From JAITMY01 sp031553765 (lineage in GTDB: Bacteria > Bacteroidota > Bacteroidia > Bacteroidales > UBA932): a DNA stretch of 64,000 bases. Positions 1 through 8,817 of this stretch are shown here, piece by piece. The stretch lies in assembly GCA_031553765.1 (NCBI GenBank), contig JAVBKY010000006.1, forward strand, positions 314,798 to 378,797, written 5' to 3'. Both the position numbers and the translations under genes were made by a program. Position 1 is the stretch's first letter; the number at the start of each line of letters is the position of its first letter. The notes below the pieces were generated by a model. It saw nothing but the letters and a program-made list of their open reading frames with translations, was not told where the DNA came from and made no database searches.

Positions 1-514
1 AACGGACTACACCCTCGTACTGAAAGGACACCTGCAACTGAGCGCAGCAAAGTTTCCTCACGGCACGCGCGGCGCGCAGCTGGATATGCTGGCACGCCAA
101 CCGCTTATGCAGCACCACATGACCTACCTGCACGGCACGGGACACGGCGTAGGCCATTTTCTCAGCGTACACGAAGGGCCGCAGAATATTCGCCTCAACG
201 AAAACCCTACCCTACTCGAAGTAGGCATGTTAACCTCCTGCGAACCGGGAGTTTATAAAGCCAACAAGCATGGCATTCGCATTGAAAATCTTGTACTTAC
301 CGTACCCGATGTAGAAAATGAGTTTGGTAAATTCCTTCAATTTGAGCCCATTACGCTCTGCCCCATTGATACTAAAGCCATTGATAGCAAACTACTCAAC
401 CAGTGCGACATAGATTATTTAAATAATTACCATTCAAAAGTTTACAAAATACTCAATCCGCTTTTGAATGAGGAAGAAAAGAGGTTTTTAGAAGAAAAAA
501 CAAAAGCAATTTAA
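1..514 (+). CDS. Xaa-Pro aminopeptidase (M24B), 3' part only
   Basis: This is the C-terminal part of a pita-bread-fold aminopeptidase P, which removes N-terminal residues preceding proline. The reading frame is open from base 2, so the gene starts before the window. The visible part carries the family motif HGTGHGVGHFLSVHE, then CEPGVY and RIEN. In this family the histidine of GHG and the two glutamates are ligands of the dinuclear metal site; the two upstream aspartate ligands lie outside the window. The protein ends with a charged Lys/Glu tail at a TAA stop (512-514). A palindromic repeat begins directly after the stop. Confidence 0.93.
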   Translation, partial: TDYTLVLKGHLQLSAAKFPHGTRGAQLDMLARQPLMQHHMTYLHGTGHGVGHFLSVHEGPQNIRLNENPTLLEVGMLTSCEPGVYKANKHGIRIENLVLTVPDVENEFGKFLQFEPITLCPIDTKAIDSKLLNQCDIDYLNNYHSKVYKILNPLLNEEEKRFLEEKTKAI

Positions 515-639
515 ACCTCTCCCCCAACCCCTCTCCACAAGAGAGGGGCGTGTTCCCCGAGAAATAGTAAAGACATGCCAGCAAACTCTGCCTGTAGGCA
601 ATCTCCCCTCTCCTGCGGAAAGGGGCAAGGGGGAGAGGT
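515..639. repeat. Palindromic intergenic repeat, CCTCTCC family, copy 1
   Basis: The element starts with ACCTCTCCCCC and ends with GGGGGAGAGGT, an 11-base perfect terminal inverted repeat. Shorter CCCTCTCC/GGAGAGGG-like hairpins lie inside. It directly follows the aminopeptidase stop codon. A related element with the same ends is at 41847-41952, after the PatB-like gene. Confidence 0.7.
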
Positions 640-676
640 GAATGGTTGTACCCGCACACCATACCACATTTTTTCG

Positions 677-684
677 TAAATTCG
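677..684 (+). promoter_or_regulatory. Possible -7 promoter box of the DUF389 gene
   Basis: TAAATTCG resembles the Bacteroidota -7 consensus TAnnTTTG with one mismatch. The same string, within GTAAATTCGCAG, stands before feoAB at 4717. It lies 22 bases before the ATG. No convincing -33 TTTG is seen. Confidence 0.35.
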
Positions 685-706
685 CAGGTGAATTTTAATA
701 GGTAGA

Positions 707-2107
707 ATGGCTTCACTTAAAAAACCCCTCAGCAATCTGTACATAGGCTTTCGCGCATGGGCAGCACCTAAGCTGGCACAGCTGCGTGACATTTCCAGCC
801 TTAAAGATGACGTGGATATTCCGTCCACCATTGACAACATAAAGAAAAATGTCGAGTTTAAAGGTACCAACGTATGGGTACTTATTTTTGCTATCGCCAT
901 TGCTTCGCTGGGGTTGAATGTTAACTCCACCGCTGTCATTATCGGCGCCATGCTCATATCACCACTCATGGGCCCCATTATTGGCATTGGGCTGGCGGTG
1001 AGCACCAACGATAATAAGCTGATGACGCGTGCGCTGAAGAACCTTGCTATCATGGTGGCAATCAGCCTTATTACTTCCACGCTATACTTTATGCTATCGC
1101 CACTTGGTGATGCTCAATCGGAGCTGCTGGCGCGCACCCGCCCCACCATCTACGATGTACTTATCGCGCTATTTGGCGGTGCGGCAGGAATGGTTGCTAA
1201 TGCCAACAAAGACAAGGGAATGATTACTGCCGTATCGGGCGTAGCCATTGCCACAGCCCTCATGCCTCCACTATGTACCGCAGGCTTTGGTATTGCCACG
1301 CTCAACTTAGACTTTTTTATCGGCGCATTTTATCTTTTCTTCATCAACTCATTTTTCATCGCGCTATCTACGCTCATTATCTCGCGCTACCTGCGATTCC
1401 CAAAGGTTCAATTTTTAGTTCCCGAACAGGAAAAAAGGGTAAAACGAGCCATTTACGCCTTCTCCATACTTGTTGTGGTGCCCAGCATTTTTACAGCCGT
1501 GTCGGTGGTTAACGAAACCTCGTTCAACTCGCGCGCCAACCTGTATGCCGCCAACGTAAAACAGTCGCTGCCGGCCGACAAGACAAGCGTAATAGAGGTG
1601 GATAAACAGTATGATAAAGTAGAGTCATGCATTACCCTGACGTTGCTGGGACAGCAGCTCACCAAAGAGCAGCAGGATGAGTGTCACACCATGCTACATA
1701 AGTACAAGTTGGATGATGCCAAGCTGGTGCTGAAGTATGCCGGAGGCACAGGCGAAATCGCCTTCTCGGGAGCAGCGTTGGGCGAGCTACTGCAAAGCAA
1801 GGATAAAATGTTGTCCGAAAAAGATAAGCGCATAGAGCAGCTGGAGCGCACCTTGATGATACACGAAACGCAGAAGATACCAAGCGAACAGCTGGCACGT
1901 GAGGCAAAGGTGCTATTCCCCAGCATAGCCTCATTCGCCGTAACCAAGCAGGTTTTTGTAAACACAAAAAACCTTAAAGTTGATACCGTACCAACGCTTT
2001 GCATATCGTGGCATAGCAACAAAGTAAGCGCTGCAGAGCACGAAAAAGTTTCGCAGTGGGTAAAGGAAAGGTTAGAATTGAAAAAATTGCAGACGATTAA
2101 CTACTAA
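707..2107 (+). CDS. DUF389 family integral membrane protein
   Basis: The 466-residue protein belongs to the DUF389 family, whose biochemical function is not established. The diagnostic stretch is STAVIIGAMLISPLMGPI near residues 75-95. About five to six hydrophobic segments occupy residues 60-260. A long soluble C-terminal part follows (residues 285-466), with a heptad-like stretch around LLQSKDKMLSEKDKRIEQLE and a region resembling an OmpA-like or periplasmic sensing domain, though this is not certain. The ATG at 707 follows a promoter-like box at 677. The gene stands alone between two repeats. Confidence 0.85.
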   Translation: MASLKKPLSNLYIGFRAWAAPKLAQLRDISSLKDDVDIPSTIDNIKKNVEFKGTNVWVLIFAIAIASLGLNVNSTAVIIGAMLISPLMGPIIGIGLAVSTNDNKLMTRALKNLAIMVAISLITSTLYFMLSPLGDAQSELLARTRPTIYDVLIALFGGAAGMVANANKDKGMITAVSGVAIATALMPPLCTAGFGIATLNLDFFIGAFYLFFINSFFIALSTLIISRYLRFPKVQFLVPEQEKRVKRAIYAFSILVVVPSIFTAVSVVNETSFNSRANLYAANVKQSLPADKTSVIEVDKQYDKVESCITLTLLGQQLTKEQQDECHTMLHKYKLDDAKLVLKYAGGTGEIAFSGAALGELLQSKDKMLSEKDKRIEQLERTLMIHETQKIPSEQLAREAKVLFPSIASFAVTKQVFVNTKNLKVDTVPTLCISWHSNKVSAAEHEKVSQWVKERLELKKLQTINY

Positions 2108-2119
2108 AATAGCCAAAAG

Positions 2120-2201
2120 CGTCATTACGAGGAGGAACGACGCGGCAATCTCCTTCTAACTTAAGATTGCCACGTCCTCGTTCCTCGTCCTCGCGATGAC
2201 G
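2120..2201. repeat. Palindromic repeat, GAGGAGGAACGACG family, copy 1
   Basis: GTCATTACGAGGAGGAACGA and the inverted GTCCTCGCGATGACG form the two arms of an imperfect palindrome between the DUF389 gene and phoH. Related copies are at 43822-43946 and 44861-44930. Confidence 0.75.
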
Positions 2202-2227
2202 TGCCAGATAAAACAGAAGTATATTCA

Positions 2228-3172
2228 ATGACCGAAAAAATTATCACTCTTGAAAATATCGACGCCGTAAATTTTTACGGAGTAAACAACATAAATTTCG
2301 ATGCCATTGTTGCCCGATTTCCGAAAATGAAAATCATGGCACGAGGCAACGAGATTAAGGTATGGGGCACCAAGAGCGAGATTGATGATTTTGAAAACAA
2401 GCTGATAGCATTGGTAACCTACTACCACAAGCGCGGTCGCGTAACGGAGGAGGCCATAGCACAGATATACGTGCAAAATGTCGTTGAAGTGCAAGACGAA
2501 CCCATTGACAGCGACACACTGGTATACGGTAACAACGGCGCCATAATTAAGGCACGCACGCCCAACCAAAAAAAGTTGGTGGAGCTGTATGAAGGTAACG
2601 ATCTTCTTTTTGCCGTAGGTCCTGCAGGTAGCGGAAAAACCTACACCGCCATAGCCTTGGCTGTACGCGCACTAAAAAATAAGGAGGTGCGCAAAATCAT
2701 ACTGACCCGCCCCGCCATTGAGGCAGGTGAGCGCTTGGGCTTTTTGCCCGGCGATATGAAGGATAAGCTCGATCCGTACTTGCAACCGCTATACGACGCG
2801 CTGCACGATATGATTCCCGCCAAGAAGTTGGAAGGCTACATGGAGGAAGGTATAGTGCAAATTGCACCGCTGGCGTACATGCGCGGTCGTACGCTCGACC
2901 ATGCTTTTGTGATACTTGATGAGGCGCAAAACACTACGCTGCCGCAAATGAAAATGTTTTTGACCCGTATGGGTAAAAGCGCAAAATTCATTGTTACAGG
3001 CGATGCTACACAGATTGACTTACCTCATAAAAACGATTCGGGACTTGCACGCTCCATGAGGATGTTGGAAAAAATTAAGGGCATTGGCATGGTAACATTC
3101 GACAAAAAGGACATTATTCGCCACTCGCTGGTGAGTAAAATTGTGAATGCTTTCGAGAAAGAGGAGGCTTAG
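2228..3172 (+). CDS. phoH: PhoH family ATPase
   Basis: This is a 314-residue PhoH-type P-loop NTPase, a conserved cytoplasmic protein linked to RNA metabolism and, in some bacteria, to phosphate starvation. Walker A is GPAGSGKT at residues 131-138 and Walker B is FVILDEAQNTT. The N-terminal 80 residues form the usual small KH-like domain. An in-frame GTG at 2201 would add nine residues, but it lies in the right arm of a palindromic repeat, so the ATG at 2228 is preferred. purC follows about 95 bases later, after another repeat. Confidence 0.93.
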   Translation: MTEKIITLENIDAVNFYGVNNINFDAIVARFPKMKIMARGNEIKVWGTKSEIDDFENKLIALVTYYHKRGRVTEEAIAQIYVQNVVEVQDEPIDSDTLVYGNNGAIIKARTPNQKKLVELYEGNDLLFAVGPAGSGKTYTAIALAVRALKNKEVRKIILTRPAIEAGERLGFLPGDMKDKLDPYLQPLYDALHDMIPAKKLEGYMEEGIVQIAPLAYMRGRTLDHAFVILDEAQNTTLPQMKMFLTRMGKSAKFIVTGDATQIDLPHKNDSGLARSMRMLEKIKGIGMVTFDKKDIIRHSLVSKIVNAFEKEEA

Positions 3173-3187
3173 CAATACCACACCGCA

Positions 3188-3221
3188 CCCCTTCGACAGG
3201 CTCAGGGTGACAACCCACGGG
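3188..3221. repeat. Interspersed repeat, TTCGACAGGCTCAG family, copy 1
   Basis: CTTCGACAGGCTCAGGGTGA followed by CAACCCACGG matches half-elements at 9648, 12972, 37045, 48083 and 53299. Here a single arm sits in the phoH-purC gap. Confidence 0.75.
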
Positions 3222-3266
3222 AATTTTCAAACTTTATGAACTTTTAAACTTTACAAACTAAATACC

Positions 3267-4220
3267 ATGAACGCATTAACTGCAACCCAATTCGACTTCC
3301 CCAAGCAAACCGCCTTTTACAAGGGCAAAGTTCGCGACGTGTACACTATCGACAACGAGTTTTTGGTAATGGTAGCCACCGACCGCATTTCGGCGTTCGA
3401 CGTGGTGCTGCCTAAGGGCATTCCTTTCAAGGGACAAATGCTGAACCAAATTGCCGCCAAGTTTTTGGATGCGACTTCGGATATTTGCCCCAACTGGAAA
3501 ATTGCCTCACCCGACCCCATGGTAACCGTGGGGCACAAGTGCGATCCCTTTGCTGTAGAAATGATTGTACGTGCTTACTTATGCGGCAGCGCTTGGCGTG
3601 CCTACAAAAGCGGCGTGCGCGAAATTTGCGGTGTGAAGCTACCCGAAGGCATGCGCGAAAACCAAAAGTTCCCCTCCCCCATTATTACGCCAACGACTAA
3701 GGCCGAGATTGGTGAGCACGATGCGGATATTTCGAAGGAACAAATTCTGTCGCGCGGCATTGTGAGTAAGGAAGATTACGAACAGCTGGAAAAATACACC
3801 ATGGCAGTGTTCCAACGCGGCGCTGAAATGGCTGCGCAGCGTGGTCTTATTTTGGTGGACACTAAGTATGAATTCGGCAAAAAGGATGGTAAGATTTACC
3901 TGATTGACGAAATTCATACGCCCGACTCATCACGCTACTTCTACGCCGAGGGCTACCAAGAGCGTTTTGATAAGGGTGAGCCTCAAAAGCAACTCTCAAA
4001 GGAATTCGTTCGTGAGTGGCTTATGGAAAATGGTTTTCAGGGTCAGGATGGTCAGAAAGTACCTGAAATGACCGAAGCCATTGTGGACGGCATCAGCAAA
4101 CGCTACATTGAGCTTTTTGAAAATATTACGGGTGAGAAATTTGATGGCGCTCCTTACGGCGATAATATTTTTGAAAGGATAGAGGGGAATATTAATAATT
4201 TGCTGAGTAGGCTGTTGTAA
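3267..4220 (+). CDS. purC: Phosphoribosylaminoimidazole-succinocarboxamide synthase
   Basis: PurC joins aspartate to CAIR to give SAICAR in de novo purine synthesis, using ATP. The 317-residue protein begins with the typical KGKVRDVY nucleotide-binding loop, then DRISAFDVVLP and the substrate motif VEMIVRAYLCGSAW. LIDEIHTPDSSRY near residue 215 is the second ATP/metal motif of the long (yeast-like) PurC form common in Bacteroidota. The ATG at 3267 gives a standard start. A small HEPN-like gene starts 6 bases after the stop and may be co-transcribed. Confidence 0.97.
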   Translation: MNALTATQFDFPKQTAFYKGKVRDVYTIDNEFLVMVATDRISAFDVVLPKGIPFKGQMLNQIAAKFLDATSDICPNWKIASPDPMVTVGHKCDPFAVEMIVRAYLCGSAWRAYKSGVREICGVKLPEGMRENQKFPSPIITPTTKAEIGEHDADISKEQILSRGIVSKEDYEQLEKYTMAVFQRGAEMAAQRGLILVDTKYEFGKKDGKIYLIDEIHTPDSSRYFYAEGYQERFDKGEPQKQLSKEFVREWLMENGFQGQDGQKVPEMTEAIVDGISKRYIELFENITGEKFDGAPYGDNIFERIEGNINNLLSRLL

Positions 4221-4226
4221 AATTAC

Positions 4227-4697
4227 ATGCATACTTATTCCACGGCTGATCGTTACAGCGACATTAACATGCTAGCGGAGTGGGCTGTTTGGGGGCATCT
4301 TGCAGACAAAAAAGACTTAGAGACAGTACTATTAAAAGGTCATCTACTATTAGAACCTGTATTAAACACTGCACTTTCAAGAGGTGGAATTACAGATTGT
4401 ATAAATTTTTCATTTTATAGGAAAGTATCTCTACTCAAGACCATTAATTCTAACGATAGAAAAAAGCAAGAAGCCATCTCCATTTTATTAGAGGAACTTA
4501 ACCTGCTCCGAAATAAATTAGCCCACGAAGCACTATTTGACGTCAATGACAACGACGAACTTAAAAGTTGGTCTGAAAAGGTTTTAAGTCAATTTGAAGG
4601 TGAAAAATTTTCTAAATACACATATAGAACTCGAATTATTCATTCTTTTTCTACCATTGCAAAAAGTATTTTAGAAATCCCCACAAATGAGGATTGA
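4227..4697 (+). CDS. Small HEPN-like protein of unknown function
   Basis: The 156-residue protein is predicted to be all-helical and has no signal peptide. It contains LLRNKLAHE, in which R95-N-K-L-A-H100 fits the Rx4H signature of HEPN-type domains and of MtlR-like regulators. A KGHLLLEPVLNTALS helix near residues 37-51 also resembles the first helix of that fold. The gene is visibly more AT-rich than purC and feoAB on either side. It has no promoter box of its own and starts 6 bases after purC, which suggests an acquired gene expressed from the purC transcript. HEPN proteins are often RNases or toxins, but no activity can be claimed here. Confidence 0.6.
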   Translation: MHTYSTADRYSDINMLAEWAVWGHLADKKDLETVLLKGHLLLEPVLNTALSRGGITDCINFSFYRKVSLLKTINSNDRKKQEAISILLEELNLLRNKLAHEALFDVNDNDELKSWSEKVLSQFEGEKFSKYTYRTRIIHSFSTIAKSILEIPTNED

Positions 4698-4716
4698 CTA
4701 CCTCCCTTTTCTTTTG

Positions 4717-4724
4717 TAAATTCG
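4717..4724 (+). promoter_or_regulatory. Possible -7 promoter box of feoAB
   Basis: TAAATTCG in the context GTAAATTCGCAG is nearly identical to the box before the DUF389 gene. It ends 18 bases before the feoAB ATG and deviates from TAnnTTTG at one base. Confidence 0.4.
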
Positions 4725-4742
4725 CAGTCAAATTTCTAATCA

Positions 4743-7139
4743 ATGCGTTTATCGGACCTCGGCAACAGTGAAAAGGGTGTAATTTGCAAGGTACTTGGAC
4801 GTGGTGCGTTTCGTAAGCGCATTACCGAAATGGGCTTTGTGAAGGGCCAAACCGTGCTGGTAGTCAAAAACGCACCGCTGAAAGATCCCATTGAGTACTC
4901 CATTATGGGCTACGATGTGTCGCTCAGGCGCTCCGAAGCCGATATGATTGAAGTACTTACCGAGGAGGAGGCCAAACATCTCAACTTTACCAATTCAACC
5001 ACCGCCACTTTTTCCAACGATTTGCAGCAATCAGCGCAGCTGGTAGGCAACGTAATCAACGTGGCGTTTGTAGGTAACCCCAACACGGGAAAAACATCGC
5101 TGTTCAACCAGCTGTCGGGGGCGCACGAGCATGTGGGTAACTACTCCGGCGTAACAGTAGAGCTGAAAAAAGCGCAGGTGGAAATGAACGGCTACACCAT
5201 CAACCTGGTGGATTTGCCCGGCACCTACTCGCTCACCGCCTACTCACCCGAAGAGCTGTACGTGCGCAAGTACATCACCGACGAAATGCCCGACGTGATT
5301 GTAAACGTGGTAGATGCCACCAACCTTGAGCGCAACCTATACCTCACCACGCAGCTTATCGACATGGACTTGAAGGTGATTATGGCCTTGAACATGTACG
5401 ACGAGCTGATGGTACACCACGACCAACTCAATCACAAAGCGCTGGGAAAATTATTGGGTATTCCCATGATACCCACCATAGGCTCCAAGGGCAAGGGTAT
5501 GAAAGCACTACTCAAAGCCATTGTGGACAGCTACACCGACAATCGCGCCGAGCTGCACACTGCACCCAAGCAGCACCACCACATTCACATATACTACGGC
5601 GCAGAGGTGGAAGAAGCTATAAGCGAGTTGCAAAAGTTAATTCGTATTCCTGAAAACGCAGCAATCAAAGACCACTACTCTACCCGTTTTTTTGCCCTAA
5701 AGCTGATAGAAAAGGATAAAGTGATGACTGATGTGGCACGTAACGAATGCCACAACGGTAAAGAAATTTTAGCGACAGCGCAAAAACACATTGCACGATT
5801 AGAGGAGGAGGTCAAAGAGGATAGCGAAACTATTATTTCCGACGCCAAGTACGGTTTTGTGGCAGGCGCGCTGAAGGAAACCTTTAAGCACGGCACCAAG
5901 GAGCGACACAAGGGTACAAAAAAAATAGACAGCATTATCACCAGCAAGGCGTGGGGATTTCCCATCTTCCTTTTCTTTATGTGGGTCATGTTTTTCACCA
6001 CCTTCGCACTGGGTAGCTTCCCCATGGAGTGGATTAATATGGGCGTGGAGGCGCTGGCCGGTTGGGTGGATGGCATAATGCCCGAATCTCTCTTCAAAAA
6101 CCTGCTGGTAGATGGCATTATTAGCGGCGTGGGAAGCGTGGTTGCGTTCCTGCCCAACATTCTCATACTGTTCTTTTTCATTTCCCTATTTGAAGATACA
6201 GGGTACATGGGGCGCGCCGTGTTTATTACCGATAAGTTGATGCATACCATTGGGTTGCACGGAAAATCATTCATACCGCTCATTATGGGTTTTGGGTGCA
6301 ACGTACCCGCCATAATGGCCACGCGCACCATCGAAAACCGCACGCAGCGCACGCTCACCATGCTGCTCATACCGTTCATGTCGTGCAGCGCGCGGCTACC
6401 GGTGTATATTCTACTCATAGGCGCGTTTTTTCCACACCACGCTGGCACCGTGCTTTTTGGGGTATATCTTACAGGCATCGTATTTGCCATACTTTCGGGC
6501 CTACTTTTCAGCAAGGTGCTGTTTAAAGATAAGGGGCAACCCTTTGTAATGGAGCTGCCACCCTACCGCATACCCACGCTCAAAAGCACCATGCGGCACA
6601 TGTGGCACAAGGGCTCGCAGTACCTGCGCAAAATGGGGGGCATTATTCTAATTGCCGCCGTGGTAATTTGGGCGCTCAACACATTTCCGCTAAGCAAAAG
6701 TAATGAGCCGCATCGCGATACCTACCTTGAGCAAATGGGGCACGCCATTGAGCCCGTAATGCGCCCGCTGGGCTTTGACTGGAAAATGAGCGTGAGCCTG
6801 CTTACAGGCGTTATTGCCAAAGAAACGGTAGTGAGTACGCTCGGTGTAATTTACCAAACCGACGGCACCGACGATGATAGCCACGCTAAACTATCGCAGC
6901 GCCTGCGCGATGAGCGCTACGCCGGCGGACTACACCAGGGAGAACACGTATTTACTACGCGCAGCACGCTATCATTCCTCATATTCATACTGCTGTACGT
7001 GCCCTGCATAGCGGCCGTAGCCGCCATTTACCGCGAGTCGGGCAGCAGGTGGATAGCGGCATTTTCCATTATTTACACCACCGCCGTGGCATGGCTGGCA
7101 GCCTTTGCCGTGTACCACCTGGGCGGCCTGCTCCTGTAG
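4743..7139 (+). CDS. feoB: Ferrous iron transporter, FeoA-FeoB fusion
   Basis: The protein imports Fe2+ across the inner membrane. Residues 1-75 are a FeoA SH3-like domain (MRLSDLGNSEKGVI). A FeoB G domain follows, with G1 GNPNTGKT at 111-118, G3 DLPGTYSL and the FeoB-type G4 NMYD in place of NKxD. After a helical spacer rich in charged residues, the membrane part begins near residue 400. It includes the Gate motifs GFGCNVPAIMATR and SCSARLPVYILL, whose cysteines lie in the proposed pore. At 798 residues it has the usual length for the FeoAB fusion of Bacteroidota. No separate feoC is seen. Confidence 0.96.
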   Translation: MRLSDLGNSEKGVICKVLGRGAFRKRITEMGFVKGQTVLVVKNAPLKDPIEYSIMGYDVSLRRSEADMIEVLTEEEAKHLNFTNSTTATFSNDLQQSAQLVGNVINVAFVGNPNTGKTSLFNQLSGAHEHVGNYSGVTVELKKAQVEMNGYTINLVDLPGTYSLTAYSPEELYVRKYITDEMPDVIVNVVDATNLERNLYLTTQLIDMDLKVIMALNMYDELMVHHDQLNHKALGKLLGIPMIPTIGSKGKGMKALLKAIVDSYTDNRAELHTAPKQHHHIHIYYGAEVEEAISELQKLIRIPENAAIKDHYSTRFFALKLIEKDKVMTDVARNECHNGKEILATAQKHIARLEEEVKEDSETIISDAKYGFVAGALKETFKHGTKERHKGTKKIDSIITSKAWGFPIFLFFMWVMFFTTFALGSFPMEWINMGVEALAGWVDGIMPESLFKNLLVDGIISGVGSVVAFLPNILILFFFISLFEDTGYMGRAVFITDKLMHTIGLHGKSFIPLIMGFGCNVPAIMATRTIENRTQRTLTMLLIPFMSCSARLPVYILLIGAFFPHHAGTVLFGVYLTGIVFAILSGLLFSKVLFKDKGQPFVMELPPYRIPTLKSTMRHMWHKGSQYLRKMGGIILIAAVVIWALNTFPLSKSNEPHRDTYLEQMGHAIEPVMRPLGFDWKMSVSLLTGVIAKETVVSTLGVIYQTDGTDDDSHAKLSQRLRDERYAGGLHQGEHVFTTRSTLSFLIFILLYVPCIAAVAAIYRESGSRWIAAFSIIYTTAVAWLAAFAVYHLGGLLL

Positions 7140-7190
7140 CAAATCATGCAAAATTGCGTTAAGGCGTAATGCCTAATTGCTCACAATTTG

Positions 7191-7198
7191 TAAATTTG
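7191..7198 (+). promoter_or_regulatory. -7 promoter box of the TlpA-like gene
   Basis: TAAATTTG matches TAnnTTTG exactly. It lies about 110 bases before the preferred ATG at 7311, and the interspersed repeat at 7211-7296 would then lie in the 5' leader. Confidence 0.45.
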
Positions 7199-7210
7199 CA
7201 CCCTTGCAAA

Positions 7211-7296
7211 TGTCATCCTGAGCAAAGCGAAGGATCTCATGTTGTTCAAAACAACCCTTTGCGAACTTGAGATGCTTCATTTCATTCAGCATGACA
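7211..7296. repeat. Palindromic repeat, GTCATCCTGAGC/AGGATCTC type
   Basis: GTCATCCTGAGCAAAGCGAA with AGGATCTC is mirrored by GAGATGCTTCATTTC and CAGCATGAC. It resembles the arms at 35494-35684. It lies between the promoter box and the start codon of the TlpA-like gene, so it would form a leader hairpin. Confidence 0.6.
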
Positions 7297-7310
7297 AAAC
7301 ACGACACTTT

Positions 7311-8765
7311 ATGCAAAAAAAACTCTTTTTCTTCGCACTTACCTTAGCGTCGCTTACGTCTGCTCACGCGCAGCAATACGAAATTCGTGTAAAAATGGAG
7401 GGCATGCGCGATTCCAACATTTTTCTGGGCTACAGCTACGAAGATAAGCGTTTCGTGGTAGACACCGCCAAGTCCGACAAAAACGGCAATGCTATTTTCA
7501 GCAAAAATAAAAAATTGGAACGCGGTGTATACTTCATAGCCACACCTGAAAAAAGTTTTTTTGAACTACTCATTAGCGACAATCAGAAATTCAGCATTAG
7601 CACTGACAGCAAGAACTTATTTGATAAGTTAGTATTTAAGGATTCTCCCGAAAATCAACAATTTCTTGACTACCAAAAATACTTACGTGAGCAGCAACGC
7701 GCAGCCGGCATAATAAAGGAAAAAAAGAAAATGAATATGGAGGGTAAAAAAGACTCCGTGGCTATTTACCAAAAACAGCTGGAAGCCATTGACTACAATG
7801 TTACCACCTACATCAAGAATCTTATTTCGAAAAACGAAGACAACCTTTTAGGAACACTTTTAAAGGCGCTGCAACCTACCGAAGTTCCAAACTTACACAT
7901 CCCCGAAAACATTGCAAATAAGGACTCTGCGAGGCATTTACGCGACTACGAATACCGTCGCGACCACTACTTTGACAACCTCAACTTTGTCGACAACGGT
8001 CTTATCCGCACGCCATTCTTCAAGCAGCGTTTGGACTTCTTTTTTCAAAAAATGATTATCCCTGCGCCCGATACCATCATTAAGTACGCCGACATGGTAA
8101 TTGAGCGCTCCCGTGCCGACGAGGAAATGTTCCGCTACGTTACCGAATACTTTTTCCAATACTACCAAAAATCGGAAATTGTAGGGCACGATGCCGTAGT
8201 GGTGCACCTGGCTGACAAGTATTACCTATCGGGACTTACGCCATGGGCCGATAAAGGGTATGTGGATAAAATAAAGGAGCGTGTGGATAAAATGCGTCCC
8301 AACCTGATAGGTGCTCCAGCACCCGAACTACTGTTGCAGACTCACGAGGATACTTACGTCTCACTACTCAAAACTCCAGCAGAATTCACCATCCTGATAT
8401 TTTGGGAACCCAGCTGCGGACACTGCAAAACAGAAATTCCTCAACTATGGGATTTGTACCAAAAGGTGCACGATAAAGGTGTGGTAGTATTTGCCGTGTA
8501 CACGCAGTACAAGCGCAGCGAATGGGATGAATACCTTGCCGGACATAGCTATGATTGGATTAACGCTTGGGATGGCATTGAGGGTAACGATGAAAATGGT
8601 AAGTCTACCACCTTCTCACTGGGCACCAACTTCCGTTCGCTATACGACGTGTACAGCACCCCAACCCTTTACCTGCTTGATAAAGACAAAAAGATTATTG
8701 CCAAGCGAATAGGTATTGAAACGCTGGAGCAGATTTTGAACGACGAAATGAAGAAGAAGAAATAA
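7311..8765 (+). CDS. Secreted TlpA/ResA-like thioredoxin-fold protein with DUF4369-like N-terminus
   Basis: Residues 1-20 form a signal peptide ending at an SAHA-Q-type site, so the mature protein acts outside the cytoplasm. The N-terminal part resembles the DUF4369 beta domain and the middle part is a helical DUF5106-like region. The C-terminal 150 residues are a thioredoxin fold, with WEPSCGHCKTEIPQLW giving an active-site CGHC (Cys369, Cys372) and a cis-Pro segment VYSTPTLYLLDKD. The role is probably thiol-disulfide exchange in the periplasm. An upstream in-frame ATG at 7239 would place the signal peptide internally and lies in a repeat, so 7311 is chosen. The protein is 484 residues long. 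Confidence 0.88.
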   Translation: MQKKLFFFALTLASLTSAHAQQYEIRVKMEGMRDSNIFLGYSYEDKRFVVDTAKSDKNGNAIFSKNKKLERGVYFIATPEKSFFELLISDNQKFSISTDSKNLFDKLVFKDSPENQQFLDYQKYLREQQRAAGIIKEKKKMNMEGKKDSVAIYQKQLEAIDYNVTTYIKNLISKNEDNLLGTLLKALQPTEVPNLHIPENIANKDSARHLRDYEYRRDHYFDNLNFVDNGLIRTPFFKQRLDFFFQKMIIPAPDTIIKYADMVIERSRADEEMFRYVTEYFFQYYQKSEIVGHDAVVVHLADKYYLSGLTPWADKGYVDKIKERVDKMRPNLIGAPAPELLLQTHEDTYVSLLKTPAEFTILIFWEPSCGHCKTEIPQLWDLYQKVHDKGVVVFAVYTQYKRSEWDEYLAGHSYDWINAWDGIEGNDENGKSTTFSLGTNFRSLYDVYSTPTLYLLDKDKKIIAKRIGIETLEQILNDEMKKKK

Positions 8766-8780
8766 TGCACAATTGACAAG

Positions 8781-8817
8781 GGATAACGGACAATAAATTA
8801 TCCATTGTTCGTTATCC
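8781..8817. terminator. Hairpin between convergent genes
   Basis: GGATAACGGACAAT and ATTGTTCGTTATCC form a 14-base stem with one mismatch, over a 9-base loop. It follows the TlpA-like gene and overlaps the last two codons of the convergent metallo-hydrolase gene. There is no long T run, so its role as a terminator is uncertain. Confidence 0.45.

Noticed and set aside
515..1080. Minus-strand frames over the first repeat and the start of the DUF389 gene
   Set aside because: They overlap a repeat and a conserved gene, and carry no domain or start signal.
5675..6514. A 279-codon open frame on the minus strand inside feoB
   Set aside because: It lies wholly antisense to the well-supported FeoB membrane domain, and its translation is rich in Met, Ser and Arg with no domain; the long open frame is a by-product of feoB codon use.
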